NCBI GenBank assembly: GCA_000226015.1
Contig: JH152893.1
Location: 1 to 33,988 of the forward strand
Direction of reading: 5' to 3'
Length of the DNA stretch: 33,988 bases
Source: Mnemiopsis leidyi
Lineage: Eukaryota; Ctenophora; Tentaculata; Lobata; Bolinopsidae
In this document: piece by piece, positions 1 through 11,200 of the stretch
How positions within the stretch are numbered: position 1 is the stretch's first letter
How the letters are laid out: the number at the start of each line of letters is the position of its first letter
The notes under the pieces: generated by a model
What the model was told of the DNA's origin: nothing
Databases searched by the model: none
Seen by the model: the letters and a program-made list of their open reading frames with translations, nothing else
Position numbers and translations under genes: made by a program

Positions 1-200
<200 letters not shown>

Positions 201-1081
201 GGCAAAAACGAGAAGTGTGTAACTCGTGTATAGAGTTTTGTGACGTTGTAATTGACTGTGTGTAGAAGTGCTACTCGTCGAAAGACAGTGAGAAAAGAGA
301 GGTTTAAAAGTTTAAAGTGGTGTACTGTGGTGATGTGTTATCTTTTGTACAGTTCTAAGGTTTCCATATACTTCGAGAGTAGCAATTAAAATGATATTTT
401 GTTTGGTAGATTGTGGTTTCATCTAATGTTAATATTGGATACTGACAGTAAAGTAAAAATTACACTTATCAATGAATATTCCATTGCTTTGAATCTGCCA
501 AGTTTCTAATATCCCAAAATACTGCAATAACAGGTCGAGCTTTTGTGCCCAAAATTAATCCTGAAGGAAATTGTGTAAATTTAGAGATTTCTCCCCATAT
601 AAATGGTGACGGTACAAAAGTAATATAGTATTAGAGTAACTTCCTATGTAACCCCAGATATAGTAAATTCTAGTGTATTTGATTTGTACCAATAATCCTA
701 TTTTCATGGTACAATCTATAACGGGACGTCTCCATTATCACTCTTCATCTAATAATTACTTCATCTGATTACAAAAGGATTTGATGTGTCGTTACGAGGC
801 TGCAAATCTAACATGGCAATTCACGGAAATTGGGTGACCATCAATCAGTCAACCACGTACAAAATGTACCGGACATTCATGCAAACATCTGCAAAATGTA
901 AAACTACCGCCCACAAGTGGATTAATTCTTTCCGGTTTCACATTACTTTTAAAAGTTAAAAAGTTGGGGTATCATTGCTTGCCTATCGTATTACATTACA
1001 GTTTTCACATACTTCAGTTCACTTTATTACTAATCGTTTATCGTAGTTATAAGTTTTCCCCTAAAAACATCACACTTTCAG
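201..1081 (+). other. Probable intron of esterase D, no exon seen
   Basis: AT-rich sequence without a convincing open frame. The next upstream esterase D exon should carry the catalytic-serine motif GHSMGG. I looked for it on the + strand here and did not find it, so it should lie off the left edge. Confidence 0.6.
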
Positions 1082-1180
1082 TGCTGCTCAGTGTTTGCCC
1101 CCATCTCCAACCCCTCCGAATGTCCCTGGGGCGTCAAAGCTTTTACTGGATATCTTGGAGAAAACAAGTCGTCTTGGAAG
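1082..1180 (+). CDS. ESD: ESD exon (33 codons)
   Basis: Acceptor CACACTTTCAG and donor GTATTG flank an open stretch reading [20 protein letters not shown] then [13 protein letters not shown]. This matches the ESD segment from the strand after the nucleophile elbow to the YLG...WK helix. Starts and ends in phase 0. Confidence 0.96.
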
Positions 1181-4100
1181 GTATTGCATGTTTTAAGTAT
1201 TTAAATGATTGTGTTTGTTTACGCCCTTTGTGGAATGTTTTGAAGCATTATGTTCCGTTTTGTCTTTGGATTTTTAAAAAAAATCGATTTTGTTAAGTGA
1301 GCATTAGTCGCACTGCTCAGTAGTCAGCATTCAGTAGCAATAGATATATTATTTAAGCAGATTTTCTGGCTTGGCCTTGTAACTTGAAATTGTTTAGAAA
1401 CCGTTTTTGATGAAAGTCTGATCGAATAGGCTACTTTTACGAACTAATATACGAATTCGATCACTATTTTCTTACGTGAAATAAATTTCCCAAAATTAAA
1501 CAGTTTTTACTTTTCTCGGCCGATAAGCTTGCATGTACATACATGATAAATCGAGTATAGAAATAATTCCAATAAAAAATAATACCATACTGCGGGAAAA
1601 TTTGAGTATGTAAACTAAGAAAAGGACGTGATGTTTCAGAACAATCCAGTGTACAGATCGGATGTAAGTATTGCATAATTGCATAATTGCATAATTGCAT
1701 AATTGCATATTATTACAAACACTACATTATTGCGATACTGCACTATTGTCAATACTAATCAAGCGGATTGAGATGGCATGTTGACAGTTGACATACCATG
1801 CAGTACTATACACAACCAACCTGCATTCCTTTGTCGTACCTGGATATGAGTAATTATAATATCTTCTAGAATGTACATTTTAGATAGTGCTGGAATCTGG
1901 TATGAAGGTATCTTGTGAATTGTGTGGGGAGGCGTGGAATTTTCTTACTATCTGCAGCTGTGAGCTTCTATAAATCTATCTTGAGTAATGTACTAATGCT
2001 ATGTTTAGAGTGTACTACAATTATGCTATCGGAAATAGGTTTGCTGCCTCCGCTTCGTCTAATCTCGATGTTTCTTGTTGCCGGAAATACATGAAATACA
2101 ACATGTACTAAATATGTATAAATGTTTCTAATATTCAGCAGATTCACAGTAAGTGTATACTTTCCTCAGAATCTAAAAGTTACGACATACCTACACGTTC
2201 CTGGACGGCTCATAGAAATTTTGCTTCCGACTTTCTCATAATTCTTAACTGCTAGGAAGAATGTTTGAACAGCAAAAATTAATTTTTTCTAGCTCTAATA
2301 AAATTGAAATCCTATTTTTCAAATTTAAGAAAACCTTCTGTGTTTACTTCGCCCTGTTTTTTAGACTGCCTTAGAAGCCCCGGTAATGAGTTTAATTAAT
2401 AAGTGAAGGCTGATAATTGCACTAAACATATAGTTGTTAATAAGCCGCACACTCTTCCTTAATTACAAATTAATAGCTCTTAAGCCACACCGAAGAGAAA
2501 TGAGAATGGAATTTCGCGACTCTGTTCAAAACTGATTCTGGTTAAGATTATTCTTGGAATTAATTTTTCTTTAAAAGTAAACTCATTTCCTATTTCATTA
2601 AGACTGGCACTAATCTTATAGTTTTTTATACTTTATTAACAATATGCATCAAACAACATCCATTGAAGGCATATAATACCGAATTATTGTAACGTACGAT
2701 GTACTATCTTAGTGACGTCCAGTTAAATGAAATAGACTAACTCAAATAATAGAAGCGACTTGCAATCTGATATGCTTTCAGATTATGTGAAATATGAAAA
2801 TTTCAACGGAAATTTTGTCATGCTGTGTGTTGCATGAACAACTTACACTTTAGCTTCAATAGCAGTAATATATGTCATGTTAAACTGTCGTATTTACGCA
2901 TTCGATAAAGTGCCATGTTTTACATATGGGGGTGTTGCTGTGAAATGAAAATTTCATTTCCATATCATTTGTTTCCTAACATAACTGACACACTTATCAT
3001 TTCTGTAATTCGAGATCTCTTTCAGCAATACGATGCGACATTCACTGCAAAAGAGTATGATGGTCCGAAGTTAGAAATATTACTTGATCAGGTGAAACAC
3101 TATTTTACAAAATTCTGTAGAGAATTTATGAACAGATATATAGCTCTTAGTAGAATTCCGATTAGTGAAAGTTTCGTGACTTGTTTAGATGCAAATAAAC
3201 ACTAGAAGATAGTTACGGATTTTTTGCGATTGTCTAATCTTTGGTCATGCTATCTAAGCTGTTTCTTGTCGAAAAAGTGTGTAATTTGTCCCGAAACTGA
3301 TAGTTGTAGTACCAGAGTATAATTTTTGCCAAATTTTTCGCATTAAACATCCGTTTTTCTGGAAAAGGCGCGTCTAAGAAAATGTAAGATATAGCGCTGC
3401 CAATGCAGTTAAGACGCGCGCGCGCACGGAAAGATCGTCGCATCGAATCCTTCAATTCGAGGCAATTCTACTCAACCCTACCTATTCTATTGAACCTACC
3501 TATTCTATTGAACCTACCTATGCTATTAAACCTATTGAGTTGTTCTAGAAAGGGTTCCTCCGGGTTCTGCGGACCACCTTTCTGGTTGCACCAGTCAATC
3601 ATGGAGTTTGAGTTCCCTGCCGTGTATCCGGGAGTAGGGGGAGTATCAGGAATCTTGTCCGTGAATGTTCCAAGAGAGATTTTGAAAGTGTTCAAATCTG
3701 TGAGAGTGTTCACTTCTCTTGGAAGCAGGTTACATAACATTCCTGCTCTCACGGAAAAGGAGTTATCGTATTAAGACATTGCCAATGTTGATGCCTGTTT
3801 ATTGAGGGATGGTAGGACTATCTTAATACAAACAAAGTCTTGGCTTTTTGTTGTATCGAATTTATTATCAAATTAATTAGACGCACCTGAGCAATCAAAT
3901 TAAATCGACCTTAAATTTTCTGTAGTTAGAAGTGGGTTATTATATGATATCAACATTGGCAATAGTGTTAGTTTGCTCTTTTATGTCGGTATTCTTAATT
4001 GTTTGAATTGTTCTATTTTCGTAACTAGTGTTAGCCATATCCAATATAGCCGTCACTAGAATTCTAGGAACACTATCGTATCTGATCTAGTTTCATTTTT

Positions 4101-4496
4101 AAATCACACTTTATTTCAGGGGGAAGATGATCCATACCTGAACGACAAACAGCTTCTGCCGGAAAACTTGGCGAATGCTTGCAGCACCAACAAGCATATA
4201 AATCTAAACTTTAGGATGCAGCCTGTACGTTTAATTAGATCATATGATAATTTCCGGTTTTAGAAACTAGCCAAATCCTTGTTGAGTCGTTGATTCTAAA
4301 AATCTTAAAAAAATATTTTACCGGATTTCATAGCTTTATAAGAAGATTGAGTTGGTTTTAGAACTTAATTCTCGTTGCTTGATTTGATTTAAATCCTAAA
4401 ACCTAACTACTGTTACAGGGATATGACCACGGTTATTTCTTCATCATGAGCTTTATGGAGGACCACTTCAACTTTATGGCAAAACACATTTGTTAG
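1082..4496 (+). CDS. ESD: S-formylglutathione hydrolase (esterase D), 3' part, four exons
   Basis: This is a cytosolic serine hydrolase that splits S-formylglutathione into glutathione and formate, the last step of glutathione-dependent formaldehyde removal. Four exons (1082-1180, 3026-3091, 4120-4224, 4419-4496) join in frame with AG/GT borders, all in phase 0. They give 115 residues plus a stop, the C-terminal ~40% of the ~282-residue family. The alignment to remembered human ESD is collinear: [21 protein letters not shown]...[14 protein letters not shown]...[19 protein letters not shown]. The catalytic Asp (in GEDD) and His (in GYDH) are present; the nucleophilic Ser lies on exons off the left edge. 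The C-terminus ends MAKHIC, where human has HAKYLNA. Nothing suggests a pseudogene. Confidence 0.96.
1181..3025 (+). other. ESD intron, 1.8 kb
   Basis: AT-rich intron bounded by GTATTG and GATCTCTTTCAG. It contains a short tandem repeat (1673-1710) and no other coding signal I can support. Confidence 0.85.
1673..1710. repeat. 8-bp tandem repeat (GCATAATT), ~4.75 copies
   Basis: Four exact consecutive copies of GCATAATT followed by a partial copy, inside an ESD intron. Confidence 0.95.
3026..3091 (+). CDS. ESD: ESD exon (22 codons)
   Basis: Acceptor CTCTTTCAG and donor GTGAAA bracket a 66-base exon reading [19 protein letters not shown] then LDQ. It corresponds to human [20 protein letters not shown]. 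The open frame running past it is fortuitous read-through into the intron. Confidence 0.95.
3477..3538. repeat. 18-bp tandem repeat, ~3.4 copies
   Basis: Unit CCTACCTATTCTATTGAA starts at 3477, 3495 and 3513 (the last copy diverged) and a partial copy starts at 3531. It lies in an ESD intron and opens spurious frames on both strands. Confidence 0.95.
4120..4224 (+). CDS. ESD: ESD exon with catalytic Asp (35 codons)
   Basis: Acceptor CTTTATTTCAG and donor GTACGT. Reads [20 protein letters not shown], then [15 protein letters not shown]. The DD pair matches the catalytic aspartate region of the family (QGKDDQFL in human), and QLLPENL matches human QLLPDNF. Confidence 0.97.
4419..4496 (+). CDS. 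ESD: ESD terminal exon with catalytic His
   Basis: Acceptor CTACTGTTACAG, then [20 protein letters not shown] and AKHIC before TAG. GYDH is the highly conserved catalytic histidine motif. The matching human segment is [20 protein letters not shown]. Confidence 0.97.
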   Translation, partial: GYDHGYFFIMSFMEDHFNFMAKHIC

Positions 4497-4761
4497 CATG
4501 GGCTTCCACTGGCGACTTGGACACAAAAATTGTTGAAAAATTTTGGCCACTGACAAATTCGGGCCTCGGGGCAACGTTTTGAGATCTTATTATGTATTTG
4601 AATTATTTTTGAGCAGTTTTAACCTTTTTTAATTCTATTTTTGGCCGAGTTTATTAACATGATTTCATGGTAGACTTAGTGCCCATTGGACCCACAAATA
4701 TTCAATTTGGCACATAATGATATTGCTTAGATTTAGTGATTAAATGATTAAATGCAGTAAG

Positions 4762-4767
4762 AATAAA
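4762..4767 (+). terminator. Poly(A) signal candidate for ESD
   Basis: AATAAA about 265 bases after the ESD stop codon, in a gene-free AT-rich stretch. A second AATAAA follows near 4955. Which one is used cannot be told from sequence. Confidence 0.5.
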
Positions 4768-5004
4768 TTTTCCGGCACACTTTAACTCTGTTCTTTTATC
4801 GGTTTAAACTAAGGTTGGAAGTCATTTGTAAAGGAAACAAACGTAACTAGATATATGCTGTAGTGTGTAGATGTTGAATTTATTGGTTATCTGATGTTAA
4901 CGACTTTTGATAAAATTTGTGTTGTCCTTCTCTTTTAACAACCGTAAACGGTATAAATAAATGGGAATCACCATACCAAATACGCGATATCATAATTGAA
5001 CTCA

Positions 5005-5443
5005 TGTAGGTTGATAACCTAAAGACACTGTCGCGGACTTCACTTCACGCGATGTCACGCATTTCATCAGCTCGGGCGAAGAAATTTAAAAAGATTCTAG
5101 ACGTGCATCGCCCGTTTATATTATTATCAAAATACTTTCTCAGTTTAATGAGATAGGCTAAAATACGATTCAACTATTCATACGATGTCATTTATAGGTT
5201 GCTAATGCTATGTGACTCTTATAAATTGAATATGGATCTTAATAGGTAGTATAGGTAAGTTTACTTCTAAGAATATAATAATCAGGGTTAAGCTTATTAG
5301 ATTAATCTAGGAGCTGGATAATTGCATTTGCATCTCAGCTTTCTGCACTTTCAGAAACACTGACGCTAACTCGCTTATAATTATAGTTGGCTGTATTATT
5401 AGTTATTAACGGGCGATGCGCTCCAGTAGGTAATCAACCTACA
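5005..5443. mobile_element. Fold-back / MITE-like element with two nested inverted repeats
   Basis: Outer arms TGTAGGTTGATAACCT (5005-5020) and AGGTAATCAACCTACA (5428-5443) are inverted copies with one mismatch. Inner arms GCATCGCCCGTT (5105-5116) and AACGGGCGATGC (5408-5419) are perfect inverted copies. There is no coding content inside. The spacing between outer and inner arm differs on the two sides, and I see no clear target-site duplication. The DNA transposon family is unknown. Confidence 0.5.
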
Positions 5444-6286
5444 ATAATATTTCGAATTTCTGATTTAAATATACTCAGACTCTGTTTATTGTCTAAACAG
5501 TAAACAGCAATATTAAAGAATTTCACGTCTTTAGATCGCCGTTTTGTTTGATTTACCACGTGCTTGATTTACCACGTGCCAATCCAAAACTTGTAGCGAC
5601 GATCATCTTTCCATCTTCGCTAATCAGCGCTAAGTATCCTGATCCAATATCCATGAGTCCTGCGGCGCGTATCTACTATCTCTCGGAGAACACAAGCACA
5701 ACCACTTGGTATGGCACTGAGTCAGTTTAAAGTAATGGTTTTTAGTCTAGTCTAAGAGACATGATATGATCGTATCTTCAAGTTGACAGGTCGACAGGAA
5801 GATGTCCTTTTTATATCTTTGTGCTGCGAAAGTCTGGTAAGAGTAAGACCACGACAAATAATAGTAACACTGTTTTAGTTTTATAAAGGAGCTCAAAGTA
5901 TTCGTTTTTATAGTGTCGAAACTTCAGGTCCCATGTAATTGCTACTCCAACTCAAAGTACAAAGGTGCATGTCGTACTATCGCTATACTACTGTTCGTAT
6001 AGAATTAGAAAACCTCTTTAGATAACTGTTCGTATAAAAAACCGCGTTATATTACTCATACTGTTTGTATGATTATTTATAGAAAACCTCGGAGACCTAT
6101 CGGTATCACTAGTGTCATCACTGCACTATCATTATTATCATGCAAACTTTTGTTCAGTCTATTTTTGGTATATATGTCTAATTCTTGCTCTTATGTTTTA
6201 TTCGTTAGATGGTCTTCCGCTCAAATTATATTTATAGTGATTCATGCGTTCTCGAAATCACTTTAAAAACTGAAAGTTTATTATCA
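5444..6286. other. Intergenic, no supported gene
   Basis: Holds two CACGTG sites in a short direct repeat (GATTTACCACGTGC at about 5550 and 5566). Near 5985-6075 are three diverged copies of an ACTGTTCGTAT-type motif. The open frames at 5548-5730 and 6069-6266 have no recognisable family or flanking signals. One could be a missed upstream exon of the next gene. Confidence 0.5.
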
Positions 6287-6350
6287 GCTGTATCCTGATT
6301 ATCAACCCTTAATTTCGGAGTTGAGTGTTTTGAAATCTAATGAAAGGGCG

Positions 6351-6866
6351 ATGAGTGCACAACAGCCTTTGCAAGACATTTTAAAACTTAATCTTGCATT
6401 ACAGCCAGCAATGCAGAAAAGACAAGATCATCCTCTCGAAAGACAAGCAAAAATGCGCCAGTTGGCCCTCTTCCGTGAGAAATCCCGTAGAATCCTCGAG
6501 AAAAATTCTGAACTTGATTGTTCGATCGCGGTCGATGACATGAAAGACGAACAGAGAAATGATTATCTCGCCGATTTGGTGCATTATCAGGCACAAAAAG
6601 AGAAGGTTTATATCTTCATAATCGTATATTGGATCGTTGTCATAGCTTTGGGACTGATAGCAATGACAGTAGAACCCCTTATAACAACCGTTGGAATGTT
6701 CATTTCTTGGGGCCTCCTTCTGGGTTCTAGTGTTCTACTAGTTCTTGGACATAGGATTTACGATCGGCGTCAGATAAACATTATCATCGAGAAGTACAGA
6801 GTAAGCAAGGCCCTGGTAACTCAATCTGACAGTCACACCGATCACAAGATTTCACTACTGACTTGA
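6351..6866 (+). CDS. Two-helix membrane protein, family not recognised
   Basis: 171 residues from the ATG at 6351. Residues 1-85 are polar and charged (many K, R, E, Q), likely helical. Residues ~86-107 (VYIFIIVYWIVVIALGLIAM) and ~110-133 (SWGLLLGSSVLLVLG) are two hydrophobic segments with a very short turn between them, followed by a basic stretch (HRIYDRR) and a polar tail. This predicts a hairpin membrane anchor with both ends on the same side. The frame is open back to 6267 and an acceptor-like sequence (GTTTATTATCAG) ends at 6287, so an upstream exon could extend the N-terminus. An ATG at 6340 opens only a four-codon frame. I do not recognise the family. Confidence 0.7.
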   Translation: MSAQQPLQDILKLNLALQPAMQKRQDHPLERQAKMRQLALFREKSRRILEKNSELDCSIAVDDMKDEQRNDYLADLVHYQAQKEKVYIFIIVYWIVVIALGLIAMTVEPLITTVGMFISWGLLLGSSVLLVLGHRIYDRRQINIIIEKYRVSKALVTQSDSHTDHKISLLT

Positions 6867-6900
6867 ACATATAACTTTAGATGTTGGACCTGTATAGATA

Positions 6901-6969
6901 TTCAACTTTAAACTAGACGCAGAACTTAGATGTTCAACTTTAAACTAGACGCAGAACTTAGATGTTCAA
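6901..6969. repeat. 32-bp tandem duplication
   Basis: Two exact 32-base copies (6901-6932 and 6933-6964, each beginning TTCAACTTTAAACTAGACGC) plus five more matching bases, in the 3' UTR of the two-helix gene. Exact identity suggests a recent duplication. Confidence 0.95.
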
Positions 6970-7259
6970 TTGTACTCGTACATACGCCGGTGGCGGTTCT
7001 AAAACGGTCCTAAAGTAGCTCTTATAAGCTCTTGTCACAAGGCCTTTCGGCGGTGGCAACAGTTTGACCGAAATATACCTACATTTTGCAGGAACACATA
7101 CCAAATATGCCTCGCTGATGATTCCTCCAGTTTACAAAATCATTCTATAATCGTTTTTCCAGGTCCAGAAAATGGTACAAACAAAAAACAATTTGACTGA
7201 TTTTTTAAGTTCAATGGTTTTCGTAAGAAATGCAATATATAATTAGCAACATGTAAATC

Positions 7260-7265
7260 AATAAA
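7260..7265 (+). terminator. Poly(A) signal candidate, two-helix gene
   Basis: AATAAA about 395 bases after the stop at 6866, in AT-rich sequence. Confidence 0.45.
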
Positions 7266-7950
7266 TATAAAATTAAAATGTACAACAAACGCTGGTTATG
7301 AATAACAATTTAACAAATACTTACTTTAAGGATGGTCGATGGCCCTTTAAAGTTAAAATTGTGTTTTTATGTTGCACCTAGAGGTATGGAATTGGACGTT
7401 AAAGCTTTTTAAAACAAAACGTAAAGTATCTATAAATACCAGTGATATCAAGACTATATAGTGGCTAAAGCTTGAAAAATTCAAATTCTAAATCATGAAG
7501 CTCAATAAATTTTTTCTTAACCTGCCTGTAAAGTCGACTAATACATGCTTAACGGAACTCCTAAACCTAATTTAAACTTTACTTCAAGTCTCAATGTTAA
7601 AAGGCTTGCGGGTAGCAAGGGTAAAGGGTTTTGAATAAGTCAATGGTAAGTGCAAAAAATGATTTACGTTTAAACAAAAATGCTCGCATACAAATACAAT
7701 CCTTTTTTAACTTCCAGTTCCAACTATTCTGGATGTGTAGAGGCAAAACTACGATAGCGAGTCACGTGATAACTGAACGGTGAGTGACCACACAAACTGA
7801 CTGAATACACGTTGGTGAGACACTGAAAGCCGACAAACAGCAGCCCCGAACATGCTCCAGCACATTCACACACCCAGTTACACAGGTCACGTGGCATATC
7901 ACGTGGCAGATCATTGCATGGAGACTTGCATCTCTTGGAGAACATGAGGC
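7266..7950. other. Convergent intergenic / MAGI 3' UTR
   Basis: Lies between the ends of a + strand and a - strand gene. The right part must hold the MAGI 3' UTR. I found no canonical AATAAA on the - strand here. Two CACGTG motifs sit exactly 12 bases apart (7888 and 7900). Confidence 0.6.
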
Positions 7951-8209
7951 TCAGTCAGCTGGAGAGGTTCCTGCTGGGAGGTGACCGTCCGGTTCGTACT
8001 TGTCATACTCGTGACGCGCGTCACGTGGTGTGATGACGTCACGCGAGGAGTCCGTGAGGTCACGCGACAGTGCAGAGTCTTGAGGAGGGTCGGAAGTTTC
8101 GTCACGTGTCACTTTATCCATGCTCGGTTCAGGTGTAGGGTCGTTGTGAGGTGGAGCAGGGGAACTCCCTGGAGTGGGGTCTTTTTCAGGGGTATCTCCG
8201 TTCTTTGAT
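7951..8209 (-). CDS. MAGI: MAGI exon 14, C-terminal tail
   Basis: Acceptor CCCGCACTCAG joins phase 2 from exon 13, giving a split Arg. It codes for 85 residues rich in Pro, Asp and Ser, then TGA. CGTGAC and CACGTG units recur in the DNA, giving repeated SRD/TRD tripeptides. The end (GTSPAD) is not a PDZ ligand. Confidence 0.85.
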
Positions 8210-11200
8210 CTGAGTGCGGGAATTGTCAGCATCAATTTGGATCAATTGGATCTGCTATTTCCAATTAGATTAAGAAACTCTTGGAACTTTTTTCGTAAAT
8301 GTTTATGTGAATTCGAAGATTGATAGTTCAGCATGTGAGCACAATGAAACTTTAGATAAACAACAAAACAAACCTGGAATCGGATTTAATCTCTGTTCTT
8401 TCAGGGTATTGTAAAGTTTCAGGTTTATCTTCCAGCCCGAGCTGGATTATTGGAGGCATCTCTAGTTTCCTTCTTCTAACGACTAAGTTGAGAGTGCTGC
8501 CTCCACTCTTTATCTTATCTACCGCTTCTTGATGTGAAACCTGGGAGGCAACTTGTGAGACTTAGGCTTCAAATTAAATTCAGAGTACAGTGTAATAATA
8601 GTAGTACAGAGATTTTGTTTGCTCAGAAACGTATAACACGATAATTTCTCCCAAATGAACGTACTGTATAAAACAAGACGTAAAACTAAAATTTGTATAC
8701 TGACATAGCTATTGGTTACCTCATACATGCTTTGTCCATTAATCTCGATAATTTCGTCCCCTCTCCTTAACCTCCCATCTCTATCTGCGACACCACCTTT
8801 TCCTATTCTCAACACAAACAGAGTGTCTTCTTCTTGGAAAGCTTTGCCACCCCGGATACTAAAGCCAAAACCTCGTTCGTCTCGCTCCAATGTTATCGAT
8901 ATCTGGGACAAATATCCGTTGAGATCCTAAATCCACTCAGTATATAAGTTATCATCATGATGTGAGATTGAAGTACAAGCTCATTAAAAAGTACGACAAA
9001 ACCAACCTCCTCGGTTTGGTTCCTCCAATCAGAGTCCTCGTCTTCCTCCACCAGCTGAGGAGTACCAACACCTAGAATAACTGAAGTTCCACATTTCTTT
9101 ATCAGTTCCACTACGGTTCTGTGTTGAAGTCCGGTTATGGGGGTTCCTGGAAAAGATGTGATGTATGGTTTTGTAGTTCAGGACTGTTTTATATCCTTTT
9201 AGAGAGTACGAACTTTTTAAGCGTATCCAACTGATCAGAGCTGAACTTCAATAACTAAGAAATGTTAGACATCTACAAACGTAAATTTATCACAGAACTG
9301 AATAGTTATTTAGAGTCTGGTAAGTCTGTCTTACCGTTAACAGTAAGTACACTATCTCCCTCCAAAAGATCCGGACATCTCCCAGCCGGACTGTCAGCTA
9401 CAACTTGTCCGATCTTGAAGGTGTCCTCCGCACGCAACGAACTGTGGATAACGAAACCGAAACATTCCTCCGGTTCCTTTGTCACCGTCACGTTCCGCAT
9501 GTTTACTAGCTTGTATCTGATTAGGGTAAATCGTTAGAATTTGGCTTGAAGATGAGCGTGCAATATTTCAAAACTGTCAAAGTTGCTTTAAACTAAAAAA
9601 TAACATTATTAAGAAATAGTTGTTAAAATAATTTTTAAAAAAGTTTAAAAATTTTTTTTATTAATCTTAAACTAACAGAGTTTTAGAAAACATTCAAGTT
9701 TCAAGACACAAGTTCTAAATAGAAAACTCCATCTGACCTGGAAAGGTCGACATTGAGATCAGGGAGCTGTATCCCGGACATGTTGAAGAGAAGTTCAGGG
9801 TTCTTGTGTCTCCGGACTATCAGAGATATCTTTCCCTGGAACGCGGCAGCTTGCCCGATGAGAGACAGTACCCCAGTGTGATACGCTCCGAGTACACTTT
9901 GTCCTAGGAAGCAGGTTCGTGTAAATAAGGGCTAGCTTACTTAGCTTAGTTTAGTTAGCTTACTTAATAGCTTAGTTTAGTTAGCTTACTTAGCTTAGCT
10001 GAACTTAGCTTACTTAGTTTGGAGAAATGATTTTGTTTCGTGACTTGATTTTTGTCCCCGAGTCGAGACTTTTAAATAAGCTAACAGGTTAATCAAAATT
10101 CAAAATCAGAAGAATATGAAGAATGAAAGCTTTAAATAAATCCTTATGACCATTGACTATTTTGATGAAGGAGTTTCAATTTTACAGACAATATACAATT
10201 TCAACACTACAAATTAAATACATTTATTGAGTGGAACTATGGAAAGGGGATCGTTGCTAGCGTCAAGATTTTCTTAACCCTACCTTAGTCAGTCGATAGT
10301 TTGATACCATATGTTCCAACTAAGTCAACTAAACTAATGCCTTTCATTGCTTTATATCTTACTTTTTCATGTCGGTACGTTGTCTATTCATCACGTTTAC
10401 AAAATCGAATTTGTTGGTTTGGACTAAATTGTTAATCCTTATTGAAAATAACGGCTGATCAAAAACTTCAGCAAGAAATTCGATCGATAAAGTTCCATGT
10501 ACAATGAAGCTCATTAGCTGGCTCACAATACTTCTTGTAACTACAGTTCAAAGCAATGAGATACTCCAAATTTACCGAGAGCAATATGACAAAGTTATTT
10601 GGGACACTGCCAAGAACCTGATCAGCAGTGTTATCACAGAAGACGGAAAGTCCTTCAAACCGGCTGTTAAACATGCTCTCGACGTGATCGAGTATCAAGT
10701 TTGTGAAGAGGATGGTTCACAGGGTGACGATTGTGACCCTTTCAAAAACTGGATACTTGGCTGTCCGTGTCGAGATCAGTTTGCTGCTCTAACTGGAAGT
10801 TGCAAAAACATCCCATGCAAGCTTGTTAAACTACTAAAAAGCGATGGGGCAGATCTTCTGTCAAAAATGGTTTCGGCTAAAAACTACGAACAGAGACAAC
10901 GAGTTTTGATGAGGCTGTTAAAACCGATATCAAGAAATCTGTGTGAATGTAGAGGAACGGTTGGCGCAGGAATAAATTGTGTTAGAGACTACAAGAGTTC
11001 CATCCTGAAGATGGCAAACATTGATACTGACAGGTTTGACCACGTCGTCAAGCATCTCGACTGGGTGACGGTGGGTGATATTCTCCATGGTTTTCTAGGC
11101 GCCGTCTGCGATAGTTACAAGGGTGACGATTGTTTAAACAGCTTGGGATGGTTTCAGATCAACGGTGGAGCGTTTATCGATAACTCACTCCAAACATCTG

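Noticed and set aside
3403-3774. 123-residue + strand ORF in an ESD intron
   Set aside because: Spans an 18-bp tandem repeat and lies between two well supported ESD exons; no homology seen.
8030-8045. CRE-like TGACGTCA as a regulatory site
   Set aside because: It lies inside MAGI coding exon 14 and is explained by CGTGAC-rich coding repeats.
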